Under the pieces are notes generated by a model. That model made no database searches, was not told the origin of the DNA, and saw only the letters and a list, made by a program, of their open reading frames with translations. DNA of 64,000 nucleotides from positions 4,464,001 through 4,528,000 of the forward strand of contig CASHTG010000001.1 of NCBI GenBank assembly GCA_949357655.1, given 5' to 3'. Position numbers and translations under genes: made by a program. Numbering within the stretch: the stretch's first letter is position 1; each line of letters starts with the position of its first letter. The stretch comes from Parascedosporium putredinis (Eukaryota > Ascomycota > Sordariomycetes > Microascales > Microascaceae). Of this stretch, positions 35,901-46,364 are shown one piece after another.

Positions 35901-36754
35901 TTTCCTTGTTCTAAGCTCTTGCTCTGTACACTGGTTCTCATCTTTCGCTCTTGCGCCAGTTCACGATACACAACCACACTCTGCCAACGCGTCGTTTACT
36001 CGATCCCAACCTTGTTTTTTCCTCTTTTTCCCAGTCCTCAACTTCTATCTACTTCCTCCTGTCTCTATTCTTCCATCAACGCTGCTGTGCAAGTTGATTC
36101 TGTATATGCCATTTTCCCAATCTCGATCAGGCAACCGAGACGACTTGACGTCACCCACAAATCTTTTATCAGAAACATCCCCAGGTCGACTAAGCTAGCC
36201 AGTTTCTAGCTATCCCGACCTTGACAGACTCTCCGCTTCAAGAAGTGTGAAGATTCTTTATTCAGTTGCAACATCTCTTTTCACCTTGCCCCAACAACAC
36301 CCGGTGCTCGGCACAATCGAAGGTGTTGGGTAAAGGCAGCACCTCGTTTATATTGCCCACCGACTTTACACACGATCCCAGGCCGGGCCATCGTACGACG
36401 ACGGACTCGTTATTACTGGACGGACAACTCCGGGGTATAAGCCGCCGTCGGTTATCATCATCGCCCACATCGTCGTTATCCTGACCTTGGATACAACAAC
36501 AAGATCCTTTGACAAAGGCAAAGGAACGCCCAATTGCCTGGTCCTTTGTCGCTACCCTTTATTCGACATCCTTGCCCTCCACCATTTTTAGTCGAACATG
36601 TCCTTGTCCTAACCGGGAGTTTGTGTTCTTCACTCTTATTTCTACACCGGATCCATCTTGGCCCTTTTCGAGTTTCAAGAATCCGCCGCACGTAACAGTG
36701 ACATTCCTACCTCACCCAAAAGAAGAAGAAAATTGATTAGAACAATCATTACCA
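32974..36754. other. Long intergenic region upstream of the ferric reductase
   Basis: No gene is supported over about 3.8 kb. Short frames at 33692-33889 and 35507-35809 lack motifs. From about 35870 to 36100 the DNA is pyrimidine-rich and probably marks the transcription start region of the ferric reductase, which would then have a leader of up to about 700 bases. A near-match to an iron-regulatory GATA site lies at 36166. Confidence 0.5.
36166..36174 (-). promoter_or_regulatory. Possible SreA-type GATA site
   Basis: The nonamer TTATCAGAA matches the reverse of the SreA consensus ATCWGATAA at eight of nine positions. It lies about 580 bases upstream of the ferric reductase start codon, where an iron-responsive GATA factor would be expected to act. 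A single degenerate match may be chance. Confidence 0.25.
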
Positions 36755-38620
36755 ATGGACCTTGACCAAGCAATTGGCGGCCCTTCGGGGACCCTCGACC
36801 TACATCCCCGTGGCCATGGGACCGGAACTCATGGTGCGGAGACAACATCTACTATCGCACCCTACCACAGCGCCTTGAATGGCGTAAATCAGCCCGTGAA
36901 CATGCTGTTCAAGGACATGCTTTGGTGGACCCTGGGTATCATGGGTCTCGTCATTCTAAGCGTGAGGTTGCTCGAAATTATGTGGATGCATATCCGCCAG
37001 GTTTCGTCGATGACGGTCAGTGGCGACAGGCAGAACTTCTGGAAGTACGGCCAATGGTCCTGGCTTCCGACATTCAAGAAACATTTTCTCTACGCTCCTC
37101 TCTGGAAGAAGCGGCACAATCGCGAGATCAAGCTATCAACTGCGGTCAATATGGGCACCCTTCCTTCGAGGTTCCACTTTGTTCTGCTTAGCATCCTCAT
37201 CGGCAGTAACATCATCTACATGTTTGTGCTTAACTGGAAAAACGAGAACATGTACTCCTTCTGCGCTGAGCTCCGAGGGCGCTCAGGCACACTCTCCATG
37301 GTCAACATGGTACCTTTGATATTCCTCGCGGCTCGCAACAACCCACTCATTCCCTGGCTCAAGGTGAGCTTCGACACGTACAACCTGATCCATCGATGGC
37401 TCGGTAGATTGGTTGTCATCGAAGCCGTCATTCACACCCTTGCGTGGCTTATTGTTCAGATTGCAGACGGAGGCTGGGAATCGGTCGGAAATAGGATCAT
37501 GGGCGAATCCTTCATCTCGTCTGGAATGGTTGGAACCGTTGCCCTCATCATCATCCTCATTCTCTCATTTTCCCCAGTTCGACATGCTTTCTATGAGACC
37601 TTCCTGAACCTTCATATCATCCTCGCCTTCATCATCTTCGTCTGCACCTGGGTTCACTGCGCAGTGGCAGACATAGGAGTCCTGCCACAGCTGCCTTGGA
37701 TTATGGGTATCATGTCCTTGTGGTTTGCCGAGCGCCTGTGGCGAATGATCAACTTGGCCTGGAATAACTGGTCCTCCAAGGGCTATACCGAGGCTGTCGT
37801 GGAGGCAATGCCTGGCGAGACGACCCGAGTTACTATGCACCTTCCGCGATATGTCGACATCAAGCCTGGTACCCACGCGTATATTCGATTCAAGAGTATC
37901 AAGCCGTGGGAGTCGCATCCGTTTTCCATCGCCTGGGTCGAGCATACTTCCAACTCGAAAGGTCTTCCTGTCGCGGAGAAGGAGAATTCGGGCGTCATTA
38001 CCGACAAGAAGCACGCGACCACATCCGTTTCCTTTGTCATTGGCGCCCAAACCGGCTTCACTCGGAGGCTGTACGAGAAGGCGGCACTCAGCGGCATGCA
38101 AATGATTCACATGCGAGCCGCTATGGAAGGTCCCTACGGCGGTCACCATTCGCTTGACAGCTACGGCCATGCCGTCCTATTCGCCGGATCAACCGGCATC
38201 ACGCATCAGATCTCGTACCTTCGTCCTCTAATTGAGGGCTACAACGCGGGCACAGTGGCGACGAGACGAATTACGTTGGTGTGGATTGTCAGGGATTATG
38301 AGGCACTCGAATGGGTTCGCCCGTGGATGGATACAATCTTGAGGCTGCCTCATCGAAAGGACATCCTTCGCATTCAGCTCTTCATCACCCGACCCAAGAA
38401 CCCACGAGAGATCACCTCCGCCAGCTGGACGGTTCAGCTCTTCCCCGGCCGACCAAACATCCCAATGCTCCTCCGTAAGGAAGTTCGCGAGCAACAGGGT
38501 GCCCTTTGCGTTACGGTTTGTGGAGCTGGAGCGCTTGCTGATGACGTCCGCAGCGCCTCGCGCGAGGTCCAGGATGAAGGCACAGTTGTTGACTTCATTG
38601 AGGAAAGTTTTACGTGGTAA
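36755..38620 (+). CDS. Ferric-chelate reductase (FRE family), plasma-membrane flavocytochrome
   Basis: The protein reduces extracellular Fe(III) or Cu(II) using cytosolic NADPH, FAD and two hemes, feeding iron uptake. It is a single uninterrupted exon of 621 residues with no frame break. A first membrane helix (WWTLGIMGLVILSVRLLEIM) precedes the ferric-reductase transmembrane domain, whose heme histidines are visible in NLIHRWLGRLVVIEAVIHTL and LNLHIILAFIIFVCTWVHC. The FAD-binding motif is HPFSIAW, the NADPH-binding turn is LFAGSTGITHQISYLRPL, and the C-terminal NAD-domain motif is VCGAGALADDVR, ending EESFTW. No siderophore or multicopper oxidase partner gene lies in the window. The substrate (iron versus copper) cannot be told from sequence alone. 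Confidence 0.96.
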   Translation: MDLDQAIGGPSGTLDLHPRGHGTGTHGAETTSTIAPYHSALNGVNQPVNMLFKDMLWWTLGIMGLVILSVRLLEIMWMHIRQVSSMTVSGDRQNFWKYGQWSWLPTFKKHFLYAPLWKKRHNREIKLSTAVNMGTLPSRFHFVLLSILIGSNIIYMFVLNWKNENMYSFCAELRGRSGTLSMVNMVPLIFLAARNNPLIPWLKVSFDTYNLIHRWLGRLVVIEAVIHTLAWLIVQIADGGWESVGNRIMGESFISSGMVGTVALIIILILSFSPVRHAFYETFLNLHIILAFIIFVCTWVHCAVADIGVLPQLPWIMGIMSLWFAERLWRMINLAWNNWSSKGYTEAVVEAMPGETTRVTMHLPRYVDIKPGTHAYIRFKSIKPWESHPFSIAWVEHTSNSKGLPVAEKENSGVITDKKHATTSVSFVIGAQTGFTRRLYEKAALSGMQMIHMRAAMEGPYGGHHSLDSYGHAVLFAGSTGITHQISYLRPLIEGYNAGTVATRRITLVWIVRDYEALEWVRPWMDTILRLPHRKDILRIQLFITRPKNPREITSASWTVQLFPGRPNIPMLLRKEVREQQGALCVTVCGAGALADDVRSASREVQDEGTVVDFIEESFTW

Positions 38621-40356
38621 GGGAGTTGTGCTTCATCCCGTCTTTCGGCGTTTGAAGTCTACCGACCCCAGGTGTCGCTGATGAGGCAGAAAACCTCGGT
38701 TATCGCGAAATGGCGTTTGGATAGCGATGCTTTTAGATTTCGAGTGTTGGTTTCTTGCAAACACTTGCCACTCCTTTTTTCTTTTTCTCCCCCTTTTTTT
38801 TTTTTCCTTCTATCTTTCATTCTCATCTGTCTTTATTCCCACTTCAACAACTCTTGTTGCTATTTCTTTTCTTACTCTTCTTCTCCTCTTCTTCACATAC
38901 CGACGGAAAGAGATTCTGTCTTTCTCAGTCACATTTTCTGTACATATCTTTCATTCGAACGTAATAGAGCTAGGCGCGAAGGAAGATGAGGCCGATGCAG
39001 GGCCGCAAGGGTGCGTGCCCCTGATGTACATACGACTCATGGGCCGAGTATGTCAGTAATCGTTGTCCATAGATGACTCTGCATTAGAAGAGTCGAATCA
39101 AAGTACATATTCTCAAATGACGTTCGCGAATCACCGACGATTTCTCTTTACATTCACAAGCATTGTTTCGCAGCAAGGTGCTGTTGCGTTTGTGATGAGT
39201 CAGGAGGCTGCGTGCGGTTTCGCTTGGCGAGTCACGAAGAACAACTTCGCGATTGTAGTTTCCCTCGGCTACTGGCGGGCTTTCTCGGCCTAGAATGCGG
39301 AAATACTGCATAGTGGCTCCTCCATGTGGGTTTTTCAAAGGGAGAAGACACAGGTGTCCCCCTCACTGAAGGGACAGCAAAGAGTTTGAAAACCCCCAAA
39401 AAAAACCCCCAGGAACTCGCGAGGGAACTTGAAGTATAGATGAAGGATGAAGAGCACCCAAAACCAAGATTGATCAATTCAACCTCCGTTGAACCAGCTT
39501 CCTTTAAATGTCCTACCATCTACAGACGCAGGAAGCCATTGGTGGCCGAGGCGACAACCCCGCGCTCATTGATGTATCGCCGGGGTACAATGGCCAAATC
39601 GGGAGCCAAAAGAATAAGCCACCTGTTGCAGCCAAGTGACTGGCACGGAACGACTAATTCGAGGCCCCCATAACACAGTCGAGGTCGGCCACTGAGAGGT
39701 TCTGTTCAATGCAATTAGGAGACCGGAAATGGCGGTACAACCGGTATGTCCGCCCGCCACGATCGCGCAACTTCCCACATGTACATCATGGCGACTTCGG
39801 GCCCTGCTCGCCCCATGCAGCCACAGTGGAAGGCGGTACCCACCTCCTACAGGCAAGACCCCTCACTTCTCCAGATGCCCCGCCAAAAGAGGAAGAGGCA
39901 GCCGCGCCGGTGCAGAGTCGGTGGTAGTGGTTGTTTAACGCAAAAGGCAAGGAGAAAAAAATTCTACCCGGAGTGGCTCGCTACTCGCCAGTGACTCCGT
40001 CTTGGTATGACGAGGGGTTCAAAACTTTTTTTGCCTTTGTCCAAGAGAAGAGGTACAGTACTAACTATCCTTGCCACGCTTTCGGTACAAACGGCCTTGC
40101 AGCAAAACTTGTTCCCTCTCTTCAAGCCGAGTTTTCCTAACATCTCGTGACTCACCCCTCGACACTTCCATCTTATAACCAGGGCGACGGCTGATTTCTT
40201 CGACGACCTCGAACATTGTGAGCACGACACACACCACAACCTGAAACCCCAGATAGCCTGTCCCGAGCTGGTCCCTCGTCTTCGTCCTCGCCCGCACCAT
40301 CACACCTCCACAAAACCCCTCGGAGTCCATTCTCGTCGCCCCGCATCACCGCCAAC
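38621..40356. other. Intergenic region between ferric reductase and LEU4
   Basis: A CT-rich tract at about 38770-38900 lies in the likely ferric reductase 3' UTR. No gene is supported from there to 40356. The last 200 bases should be the LEU4 leader. Confidence 0.5.
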
Positions 40357-42540
40357 ATGCCGATGTAAGTCTTGACTCGTTCCTCAATTCATCTTTGCCA
40401 AGGGCGAAATCATGTTTGCGCGCTCCATTGAACGCTCATGACCTGCGCAAGTCAATTGCTAATGTCACCCGTCCTTCTAGGCTCCAAGACCCCTCAAAGA
40501 AGTATAAGAGGTTCCCGCCTCTGCACCTTCCCGACAGGCAATGGCCCAACAACACCATTGACAAGGCCCCTCGATGGCTGTCGACAGATCTCCGTGATGG
40601 GAACCAGAGCTTGGTGGACCCCATGGTAAGCGGGACTTCTCCCTACCGTCTGCTTCCTTTGGAGCTTTTCTTTTCGGCTAACAAGCATCATTTGCCTCAT
40701 TTTAGAACGGTGATGAGAAATGGCGCTACTTCGAGATGCTCGTCGACCTCGGGTACAAGGAAATCGAAGTTTCTTTCCCTTCCGCCTCCAAGACCGATTT
40801 CGGCTTCACAAGACGTTTGATCGAGACACCCGGAACGGTACCCGATGATGTTTGGCTTCAAGTTCTGTCGCCCTGCAGAGAGGAGCTCATCAAGCCTACT
40901 GTTGAGGCTGTGAGGGGAGCTAAGAAGGCCATTATCCACATCTATCTCGCCACTAGCGAATGCTTCCGGCGCGTAGTGTTTGGCTTTACCCCGGAAGAGA
41001 GCCTGGCCTTGGCCGTACGCTGCACCAAGCTCGTGCGCTCCCTGACCAAGGATGATCCTACCCAGCAGGGAACCGAGTGGGCATTCGAGTTCAGCCCCGA
41101 GACTTTCTCTGATAGCGAGCCGGATTTCGTAGTACAGGTATGCGAGGCCGTAAAGGCCGCGTGGGAGCCCACCGAACAGAACCCCATCATCTTCAATCTC
41201 CCCGCGACGGTCGAGATGTCTACCCCCAACGTCTATGCCGACCAGATCGAGTACTTCTGCCGCAACATCACCGAGCGAGAGAAGGTGTGCGTATCTCTGC
41301 ATCCTCACAATGATCGTGGTTGCGCCGTCGCCGCCGCTGAGCTTGCCCAGATGGCCGGAGCCGACCGAGTTGAGGGCTGCTTGTTTGGAAATGGCGAGCG
41401 CACTGGAAATGTGGACCTCGTCACTCTCGGCCTCAACCTCTACACCCAGGGCATCCACCCCAACATTGATTTCTCCGATCTGAACGCAGTCATCGATACC
41501 GTAGAGGTCTGTAACAAGATTCCGGTACACCCCCGTGCGCCCTACGGTGGATCATTGGTCGTGTGTGCCTTTAGCGGCTCTCACCAGGACGCCATCAAGA
41601 AGGGGTTCCAGCTCCGCCAAAAGGAAGGCAAGGCCTACGAGGATAAATGGCAGATCCCTTACCTTCCTCGACCCGGAAGATATTGGCCGTACATACGAGG
41701 CCATTATCCGCGTCAACTCCCAGAGCGGCAAGGGTGGGGCTTCGTGGATCATCTTGAGAAAGCTCGAGCTCGACCTACCCCGCGGCCTCCAAGTCGTTTT
41801 CTCCAACATTGTGCAACAAAGAGCGGACCAGCTCGGACGCGAGCTCTTGTCTGCGGAGATCACGGAACTCTTTGAGCAGACGTTCCACCTCAATGGCAAC
41901 CCCCACTTCAATATCGTCGACTATTCCATCGCGCCCGACCGCTCTAAGTCGCCTGCCCCTCCCGAGCCTGGTAAGACCCAGGACACCAAGGATCTCATGC
42001 GTGTCTTTGAGGGTGTAGTGGTCATGGATGGCCAAGAGCAGAAGCTCCGTGGCCGCGGCAATGGTCCCATCTCCAGCCTGGCCGACGCTCTTAGGACTGT
42101 TGGTATCGATTTGGACGTCAAGGAGTACAAAGAGCACTCCATTGGCGGCGGACGAGATGTCAAGGCTGCATCCTACATCGAATGCACCTCTCCGGACGTT
42201 GGAGGTAGTGTCTGGGGTGTTGGTATCCACCAGGACGTAGTTCAGAGCTCACTGATTGCCTTGCTCAGCGCCGCATCTATTGTAAGTCGATTTTACCCCT
42301 ATTCTTTTTCCTTCCTTTTCCTTTCCCCCGCTCTCGTTGTCTCTACGCTGTTACTAACACGTGTGATTGTAGCTCAGGCAAAAGAAGCCCACGGGCCCCG
42401 CCATCGTGAAGCCGGTACCGCAACGATCCCTGAGCCAGGACCTCAAGGCTCCTGTGGATGTTGCCGACTCGAGCAACGGTGCGACTACTGTGCCCTCGAT
42501 TGTAGCGGCCTTGGAAGAGCAAGTAAATGGATCGCAGTAA
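40357..42540 (+). CDS. LEU4: 2-isopropylmalate synthase
   Basis: The enzyme condenses acetyl-CoA with 2-ketoisovalerate, the committed step of leucine synthesis. There are four exons: 40357-40364, 40481-40625, 40706-42281 and 42373-42540. The first holds only eight coding bases (M-P and part of M). The catalytic barrel shows STDLRDGNQSLVDPM, EIEVSFPSASKTDF, TEWAFEFSPETFSD, the metal-binding VCVSLHPHNDRGCAVA and VEGCLFGNGERTGNVDLVT. SSLADALRTVGIDLDVKEY and SIGGGRDVKAASYIE belong to the C-terminal leucine-sensing domain. Two bases appear lost near 41663 (a CT step), shifting the frame between YLP and DPEDIGRTYE. Repaired length is 632 residues. The model has no obvious mitochondrial presequence. 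Confidence 0.97.
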
Positions 42541-45500
42541 ACCAATCAACCTACTTTTGAGTCTCGGGGGTCCCTTTTCCCTTCGCCTTCCCCCTCTTCC
42601 TTTTACACAACCGACCCTTCCTTCCTCTCCCCTCTCTCCCCCTCTCTTCTGTGTATAGGAGGAATCCATAAACGGGGAAAGGTATCACAAGGTCTAGCCG
42701 GGCGTCCAAAATAGTATGAGTAAAAGAATGTTGAAAATTTAGCATGGGCATTGGGATGTTTGCATAATTTTGTTTAATTGTTTCCTGTACGGCCTACTTG
42801 AAGATATACAACCGAGGAGAATTAAAGGGTGCGTCGTTTTACTTATTACCAACAAGTGGATCCTCCATTCTCACCTTTGTTGATATGTTGGGATGTGAGG
42901 CTGGGGATTCGCCTACGTCTAAAGATTTTTTTCCCTTTTCGTAGGCGAAGTGATGACCTGTCCTTCCTTCCTCTAGAGAGCGGTGTGGGCTACGATGTTC
43001 AACAGAGAGTAGGTTCCTAGACAAGGGTCATTATGTGAGATGGGCCGCATTGCCATGGCCGACACTGATTTCGTCGAGAGAGACATTTCTACGACAAGCT
43101 GGGGCGGGCAGGGGTGTAGCAAGTAAGACACACGTCCCATTATGACAGGCTGTCCCGAGGGCCGGGAGACGGAGTCGGAGTTTGCTGCGTGGAGCCGCCG
43201 TGGTGCTTGGTGGCCTACCCTCGTCCCTCACACTCACTCCGCAGAGTTTTTGGGAGCCCGCGCTTGGGGTTGGGGGACGGGGACCATGACCGAGCCATGT
43301 GTCATCAGGGCAATGGCACGTATATACTTGTTTTGGATGCACCCATGGATCTCTGCATCGAAACGGTTGAGGGACGAGGGGCGTTGCTGGCTCCGGCAGG
43401 CGGCTCCGCTCGTAGCGGTCTGGGAGTGCGCGCGATGGCAGCTGCACTTGGGGGTGGCCAACGCAGCACCTCGACCGGGCCGTTTCTTCGTCCTGCCGTA
43501 TCAATCAGAGCCAAAGCTTGGTACCAAAGGCGGGCCGGGAATATCACGTGTGGGACGACATACGGCGGGTGCAGACGCCGCAGACGGTGCTGTCCAGTCC
43601 ATCCTCCTTTCGCCCCGTTCGGGGTTGAGAATGGCGTAAGCTCACGGGAGGGTTGCGAGGGTGCTTTTCCAAAAATTGGCCAGGGCTAACATCACGTATC
43701 GCCCAGAAAAAAATTGGAATTTGAAATTTTATTGCGAAGGAACTGCCACTCATACGACCTACGCATTCACATGATGGTGGTGAGCAACCTGTTCCAAAAG
43801 GGCGCGAGGTTATGAGTTGGCTGGTTGGCTGGTCGGCTGCCGGAAATCTGGGGCTGACGGAAGGGCTCCACTGATTACCACGGAGGCTCAAATGGAACTT
43901 TCTAGAGACCTCGCGGTCGGCGCAATGCACAGTCGCGCGGAACATGGCGTGCACATATTCGGTGGATGAGGCCAGGAAGTACTTGTGATGCAGCTCCGGT
44001 CACAAAAGTCGTAGCTCCGATGTCACAATGGAGAATTGATGATTCATCAACTTCGTGATACTGCCTCGCCTTGCCCTTTGATTGTGTCTATCTTTCCTCT
44101 TCCCGCCCACCTTTTGGAGGGGTAGGAACATGAAGGGTTAGGGAGGGGAACTTTGTTGCACTGTACGGGGGCACCCGTTCACGTCATTTCGCCAGAAACC
44201 GCCGCCTAGACCATCAATGACGGTGTTATGTTGCCTGGAGAAAGCTGCACGAACCCCAGCTTCCTTTTTGATGAAGAGCACGCCCATTAAACCTTGTGAT
44301 AGACACAGCCAGCGTGTGCAAAGAGAGAATCCCATCCTGACACTTGGGCAAAAATATTCCAGGTAGCTGTGGCCAGCTCTGCCGGATGGGATAAGGGTCT
44401 ATTATCTGCGCTGCTTGTTGGGAGGGTGTCTCGGGGTTTGCTTCTCCTGCATGTGGGGAAAGGGGGCTCTGGCCCGAAAGCTCTGACCCAGGTCAGGGCG
44501 AAGAGACACTTTCGAATAATATTTTTGTGACCTCTTCTGACCGTTGCCCCTCTAAGCTTTGGTACTTCGCCCTGCCTTCAATTGGAGGTACTAAAATAAC
44601 GGATGATAAGTACCTGGTGGGGTCGGGGACAGTGATCCACCGTGCTTTTATTACGCAATACAACAGTCCTAACGAACGTTGTGTACAAGGCTCTGCGCTT
44701 CGCAAATACTTTCCTTTGGGGTTTACCGTGGTTCAAACTCTCAGGGAAAAGAAAGATCAAGACGCAAGAGAAGGGACGGTGGGATACTTGGGAGGTCTGA
44801 CCTGCATTGATTCAAGTCAGTGCTAAAGAGAAATCTTGGGGGAGCAATCGAGCCTTTGACGGAGTTTCGTCTTTGACAGCCTCAAACTCGTTCAGAAACA
44901 GCGGCACACAGGGCGGGTATTGCGTGTCGAGCAATGGGGCGAGCTAAAGAGAAGAGCAGAGATGCATGCGACGCGACTTCCGAAATAGGCTGGAGGGGTC
45001 TGTTTACTTTCCAACACAAACAAACCGGCGCCCCTCTTTTTGATCAATTGACGGTATTTTATTTTCTTCTTTTCCGACCCTATAACCTGCAGTGCTTGCA
45101 GTGCTGTCTGTCTTTTCTTGCCTCACCCCTTCTCCCCACCACAGTCGCCGCTCAGCAAGCCGCCGGTCGAGTGCCTGGATGGTTTCTTTTCTTCGATTGA
45201 TTCAACGTAACTGTCGTTTGAAGGGTCGGATGAACTGGGGGACACTTCTCCGTCAAAGGACCCATGACCGCCACCGCCACCGTTTTACTTTTTGGCAGCG
45301 CCGGAAATAGGAAACGACGGAGATGAATCTTGGACGCACTGTACACCATTATTACGAACCGTCAAGGTCGCCTTCATTTCCCCCTCCCCCGACCCTGCTA
45401 CGACTCCTCCCTACGATCACTTCCTCCCTCCTTCCCGTGGCTAGGCACGGGGAAGACGATGGAACGAGGGACGCCAGCGCGGTGGACAACGGGCCACCGG

Positions 45501-46364
45501 GATAACAAGGAGGCAGCACTTCTCTTATAGATTCTTTGGCAGAGGAATAGCTTTTGTAGATTTGTTGGAAATCGTGTCTAGGCAAGCACAAAAGGGGAAG
45601 GAGCGGGGCGGTCAAGCCCATCCGCCAAAGGCAGCAGCCCCGACTCTACCGTAGGGAGGGGAGTGACTGGACAGAACGCGCTGGACAAGGGCTTGCTGGG
45701 CCATTGACCCATCCATTTCATCAATATGGATGGGAATGGATGGGTGGAAAAGACAGCACGGGCTGCGATGAGCACTAGGTAGAACGGGCTCCGCCGCTCT
45801 CCCGCCTAGCTTACGCGCCCCCCCGGCTGGCCTGGGTCTCTTCTTATTGCAAGTAGTACAACTATTACACTATTAGGACGGACGACCCAAGTATGTAATC
45901 AAAATCATCTCTGGTTCTGGGGCCTGATCCACGCTAGATTACATTATTTTGCAACTTCCGCCAGCCCTGTATTGTACCCTTTACCCTGCTCGCCCTTTTT
46001 TCAAACTTTCTTTTCCTCCTCCACTGCTCTTTCTCTTTCTCTTTCCCTCTTGACATCTTGTTTTTCTGACGCTTGTTTACCCTCAATTCTACCGTCTCTT
46101 CCCTTTTCCTTAGGAACCTTCACGCTGTCCCGTGTCCTTCCCTCCCGCACGGGTTTTATCCAACGCCATTGGTAACAACAAGCCAAGGAAGAAAAAAAAC
46201 ACTGGTCGATTTCCACTCCTTTTTAAGCATCGTCACCCTCTTCCTCCTGTACGGATCAACCCTCCGACAATTTTCTCCTGGCCTCGTCTTCCCCCCCACC
46301 ACTGCCAGTCTTGGAAGAGCGAAAAGAAAAAAAAAAAAGGAATATAGGAAAGAGGAAATAAATC
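42541..46364. other. Long intergenic region upstream of KAP95
   Basis: About 3.8 kb carries no supported gene. The 165-residue ATG frame at 43142-43639 overlaps others on both strands, has no motif and is probably chance in GC-rich DNA. Pyrimidine-rich DNA from about 45960 to 46290 looks like the KAP95 leader. Confidence 0.5.

Noticed and set aside
41535..42560. Separate 341-residue gene downstream of LEU4
   Set aside because: Its sequence from DPEDIGRTYE onward is the C-terminal half of 2-isopropylmalate synthase; the split is a two-base frame break, not a gene boundary.
43142..43639. 165-residue plus-strand open frame
   Set aside because: Overlapping long frames on both strands in a GC-rich patch, a Trp/Arg-rich composition and no domain suggest chance.
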